NCBI GenBank assembly: GCA_023227945.1
Contig: JALOCC010000028.1
Coordinates: 1 to 23,729, forward strand
Origin: Candidatus Omnitrophota bacterium
Lineage (GTDB): Bacteria; Omnitrophota; Gorgyraeia; Duberdicusellales; 4484-171
Direction of reading: 5' to 3'
DNA length: 23,729 nt
In this document: piece by piece, positions 21,197-23,729 of the stretch
How the letters are laid out: each line of letters opens with the position of its first letter
How positions within the stretch are numbered: position 1 is the first letter of the stretch
Made by a program: the position numbers and the translations under genes
Notes under the pieces: generated by a model
Database searches by the model: none
The model's input: the letters and a program-made list of their open reading frames with translations, nothing else
Told to the model about the DNA's origin: nothing

Positions 21197-23089
21197 TTAA
21201 ACCGCAGGTTCTTCTTTTTCACTGCTTGTATTTCTCAGGCCAGTTATTTTCTTTGCTTCTTCTCCATCGATAACCTCTTTATTAAGTAAAGCGTCCGATA
21301 GCGCTTTAAGTTTATCTTGATTTTGTAAAATATATGCTTTTGCTTTTGCGAATGATTCATCTATAACTTTTTTTACTTCTTCGTCTATTATTCGGGCAGT
21401 TTCTTCGCTATAGTTTTTTTCTTCAAGCAAGTCTCTACCTAAAAATACCGGGCCTTCGCGCCGGCCTAAAGTAATATTACCAAGTTTTTCCGACATACCG
21501 AATTTTGTAACCATGTGCCGCGCCATTTGAGTTGCTTTTTCAAGGTCATCCTGCGCGCCGGTTGTTATATCGTGCAGATTTATCTCTTCAGAGGCTCTTC
21601 CGCCAAGGGCAAAAATAATACGCGCGAGTATTTCATTTTTAAACCAATGATGTTTATCTTCTAAGGGAGGAGCAAAGGTATAGCCGCCGGCAACTCCCCT
21701 TGGGATTATTGAAATTCTTTTTGGCGGGTCAAGTTCGGGCATCAGTAGCGATATAAGAGCGTGCCCTGCTTCATGTATTGCCGTAATTTCCTTATCCTTC
21801 TTTGACATAATGTGGCTTTTCTTCTCAGGGCCAATCATCAGCCTTTCAATTGATTTTTCAAAATCAGTCTGCTCTACTGATTCTTTATTATGCCTTGCCG
21901 CTAAAAGAGCTGCTTCGTTACAAAGGTTTGCCAGGTCTGCTCCGGAAAATCCGGGAGTCTGACTTGCTATAGATTTTAAATCAACATTTTCCGCAAGCTT
22001 TACTTTTATTGTATGCACCTTAAGCACTTCAGCTCTGCCTTTAATATCCGGGAGGGTTACAATTACGTGCCTGTCGAATCTGCCCGGGCGAAGAAGCGCT
22101 GCGTCTAACACATCAGGCCGGTTTGTTGCTGCCATAACGATTATGCCTTCTTCTGTCTGGAAACCATCCATTTCCGCAAGCAACTGATTTAAAGTCTGCT
22201 CTCTTTCATCGTGTCCGCCGCCGATTCCTGCGAAACGCTGCCTGCCTACTGCATCTATTTCATCAATAAAAATAATACAACCCCTTCCTCCTATTTTGGC
22301 AGCTTTTTTTGCCTGTTCGAATAGATCGCGCACGCGTGAGGCACCGACACCGACAAACATTTCTACGAAATCAGAACCGCTTATGCTAAAAAATGGCACC
22401 TCAGCCTCGCCTGCTACAGCTTTCGCAAGAAGGGTTTTACCGCATCCCGGAGGGCCCACCAGTATAACTCCCTTTGGAATGCGCCCACCGAGGCGTTGAA
22501 ACCTTTTCGGGTCTTTAAGATATTCTATGACTTCCGTTAACTCTTCTTTTGCCTCATCTATTCCGGCAACATCTTTAAAGGTAATACGTGTTGCTTTTTC
22601 CTTTTCTATAATCTGCGCGCGGCTTCTTCCGAAAGTCCATACGCGTGAACCAAGCTGATTACCTTTATAGGAAACATACCAAAAAAATGCTATTAGAAGG
22701 CCCATTGGGATAAGGGAAAAAAGCAACTGCGTAAGGAATGTACGTGGGGGCTCGATTTCGAAGCTTTTTACGTTCTTTCTTAAAAGCGCAATAAGGTCTT
22801 TGTCTTCTTCCGGTACATAAACATAAAATTTTCCTCCGCCGGCAGTTTCGGTATATTCTCCCTGAATGGTATTTTCGGTTTTCTTTACGGATTTGATTTC
22901 CGGATTAACGAGGTTATTCTCGAGCTTAGAATAGAATTCTGTGTAACTTAGTTTCTTAACTAATCCACCCATTCCGGCATTAAAAAGATTGGTAATATAC
23001 ATTATGCCTAGAAAAATCAGAATCCAAAAAAATCCCCCCCTTAAAAGGTTCGGCCGCGGAGCTTGCTCTTTTTTCTTCTTCTTTTCCAT
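21197..23089 (-). CDS. ftsH: ATP-dependent zinc metalloprotease FtsH
   Basis: A 630-aa membrane AAA protease degrading membrane and regulatory proteins. Order: basic N-terminus, transmembrane helix (about 19-35), periplasmic domain (about 45-115), second helix (about 120-140), Walker A GPPGCGKT (212-219), Walker B IIFIDEID (272-279), second-region-of-homology [20 protein letters not shown] (321-340), zinc site HEAGH (439-443). A few extra residues (KIGGRG, 265-270) lie before Walker B. There is no Shine-Dalgarno: a well-formed promoter ends 9 nt before the ATG, so the transcript from it would be leaderless. It follows tilS, as in many bacteria. Confidence 0.97.
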   Translation of the reverse strand: MEKKKKKEQAPRPNLLRGGFFWILIFLGIMYITNLFNAGMGGLVKKLSYTEFYSKLENNLVNPEIKSVKKTENTIQGEYTETAGGGKFYVYVPEEDKDLIALLRKNVKSFEIEPPRTFLTQLLFSLIPMGLLIAFFWYVSYKGNQLGSRVWTFGRSRAQIIEKEKATRITFKDVAGIDEAKEELTEVIEYLKDPKRFQRLGGRIPKGVILVGPPGCGKTLLAKAVAGEAEVPFFSISGSDFVEMFVGVGASRVRDLFEQAKKAAKIGGRGCIIFIDEIDAVGRQRFAGIGGGHDEREQTLNQLLAEMDGFQTEEGIIVMAATNRPDVLDAALLRPGRFDRHVIVTLPDIKGRAEVLKVHTIKVKLAENVDLKSIASQTPGFSGADLANLCNEAALLAARHNKESVEQTDFEKSIERLMIGPEKKSHIMSKKDKEITAIHEAGHALISLLMPELDPPKRISIIPRGVAGGYTFAPPLEDKHHWFKNEILARIIFALGGRASEEINLHDITTGAQDDLEKATQMARHMVTKFGMSEKLGNITLGRREGPVFLGRDLLEEKNYSEETARIIDEEVKKVIDESFAKAKAYILQNQDKLKALSDALLNKEVIDGEEAKKITGLRNTSSEKEEPAV

Positions 23090-23098
23090 AGGTAAGGT

Positions 23099-23126
23099 AT
23101 TATACTTTATAAGATTATAAAATCAA
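23099..23126 (-). promoter_or_regulatory. Predicted ftsH promoter giving a leaderless mRNA
   Basis: On the - strand, TTGATT (23121-23126), a 16-nt spacer and a perfect TATAAT (23099-23104). The ATG is at 23087-23089, so initiation at the usual distance would fall within 2-4 nt of the start codon. The -35 overlaps the last tilS codons. Confidence 0.65.
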
Positions 23127-23729
23127 GGTTTGTATAATGAGGCGTTTTTCTTCTTTGCGGACGGAAAGCCCGGGCAGATGGACTACACTCCCGGAAGGCC
23201 TGTTTTCAATCAGGTCTTTTATTTCATCAAGATGCCTAAGCTCCAGCTTGCGCGTATCTCCCTTTAATTCCTCAATTGCTATTCTTATTATATTGTTAAG
23301 TATAGCCGGGTGGTTTTTTTTAAGCCCTTCTAAATCAAGCTTTATTTCTCTTTTTGTTTCTCCTCTTTTTAGTTTCTCAAACTCTTTGCGGGAAAATGTA
23401 TAAATAAAATCGTAATCCAGTGCTGTATTAATGCTTAGATTATATAAATTTTGCGCTATGCTAGGGTTAATTTCGCATAGCTGTGGCATAAGTTTAAGCC
23501 TTATACGGTTACGCAGAAACTTATCCTCAAAATTACTTTTATCTACACAATAAGATATATTTTTACTTTCCAGCCACTTAAGGATATCTTTTTTATGCAG
23601 CTCAATAAGCGGCCTGATTATGGTTAAACTCCTGAATTTTGATTTAGGCAAAAATGCCCGAAGGCCCTTAAGGCCAGTGCCTCTAATAATACGCATAAGC
23701 ACGGTTTATACGAGATCATCCTTATGATG
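23115..23729 (-). CDS. tilS: tRNA(Ile)-lysidine synthase, 3' part, interrupted by an in-frame stop
   Basis: A C-terminal fragment running off the window end. TilS puts lysidine on C34 of tRNA-Ile(CAU) so it reads AUA. The frame reads HHKDDLV-stop-TVLMRIIRGTGLKGLR: the family motif HHxDDxxETxLMRxxRGTGxxGL is intact except that the Glu codon is TAA (23706-23708), one base from GAA. The rest follows normally: IIRPLIELHKKDILKWLESKNISYCVDKSN, then RNRIRLKLMPQL, and the C-terminal domain to 23115. After the stop, translation could only restart at GTG 23700-23702 or the ATG at 23694-23696, without the ATP-binding SGGxDS domain. This is either a real nonsense mutation or a sequencing error. Confidence 0.9.

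Noticed and set aside
23706..23708. Genetic code with TAA as sense
   Set aside because: TAA ends folP, hom and recJ at normal family lengths in this same window.

Overview
The window is AT-rich bacterial DNA. It looks like an uncultured, PVC-related lineage of the Candidatus Omnitrophica type. That placement is inference, based on a TIGR04073-type secreted protein, a DUF3568-type lipoprotein, small glycine-zipper and TPR surface proteins, and intergenic spaces packed with short palindromic repeats. No 16S gene or phylogenetic marker was tested. Genes lie on the + strand up to about 5.4 kb and almost all on the - strand from 5.5 kb to the end; rpmB is the exception.

Layout. 1-700: two full and one partial 123-bp tandem repeats that run into tRNA-Leu(CAA), then hairpins and a second copy of the tRNA 3' end. 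0.7-5.4 kb (+): a DUF3568-like lipoprotein, a radical SAM/SPASM protein, a Ski2-like helicase and a TPR protein. 5.5-6.4 kb (-): a TIGR04073-family exported protein preceded by a leader that reads as a c-di-GMP-I riboswitch with a terminator; the aptamer is interrupted by a 68-bp pair of hairpins. 6.5-13 kb: rpmB (+) faces a - strand operon pilZ-hom-thrC-argS-recJ, with tRNA-Pro(GGG) upstream. 13.4-16 kb (-): three small unknown genes, a glycine-zipper lipoprotein and gpsA. 16-16.8 kb (-): a dispersed tRNA-Thr/Tyr/Gly cluster. 16.9-23.7 kb (-): tilS-ftsH-folP-cdaA-(cdaR-like remnant)-pdxJ-acpS-nnrD.

Most protein genes are housekeeping: threonine biosynthesis, arginyl-tRNA synthesis, recombination, lipid, folate and PLP precursors, metabolite repair, c-di-AMP synthesis and membrane proteolysis. 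Second-messenger parts recur: a c-di-GMP riboswitch, a PilZ domain with both c-di-GMP motifs, and a CdaA diadenylate cyclase.

The unusual content is in the intergenic and RNA-gene sequence. At least four palindromic repeat families fill the spacers. They supply stop codons and last residues to acpS and nnrD, lie against the truncated cdaR-like frame, and sit inside or directly against structured RNA genes (tRNA-Leu, tRNA-Tyr, the riboswitch). Copies of tRNA 3' ends (12 bp for Leu, 18 bp for Tyr) lie 180-270 bp downstream of the genes, as expected if small elements inserted at tRNA ends and regenerated them. tilS carries an in-frame TAA exactly where its conserved HHxDDxxET motif should have Glu.
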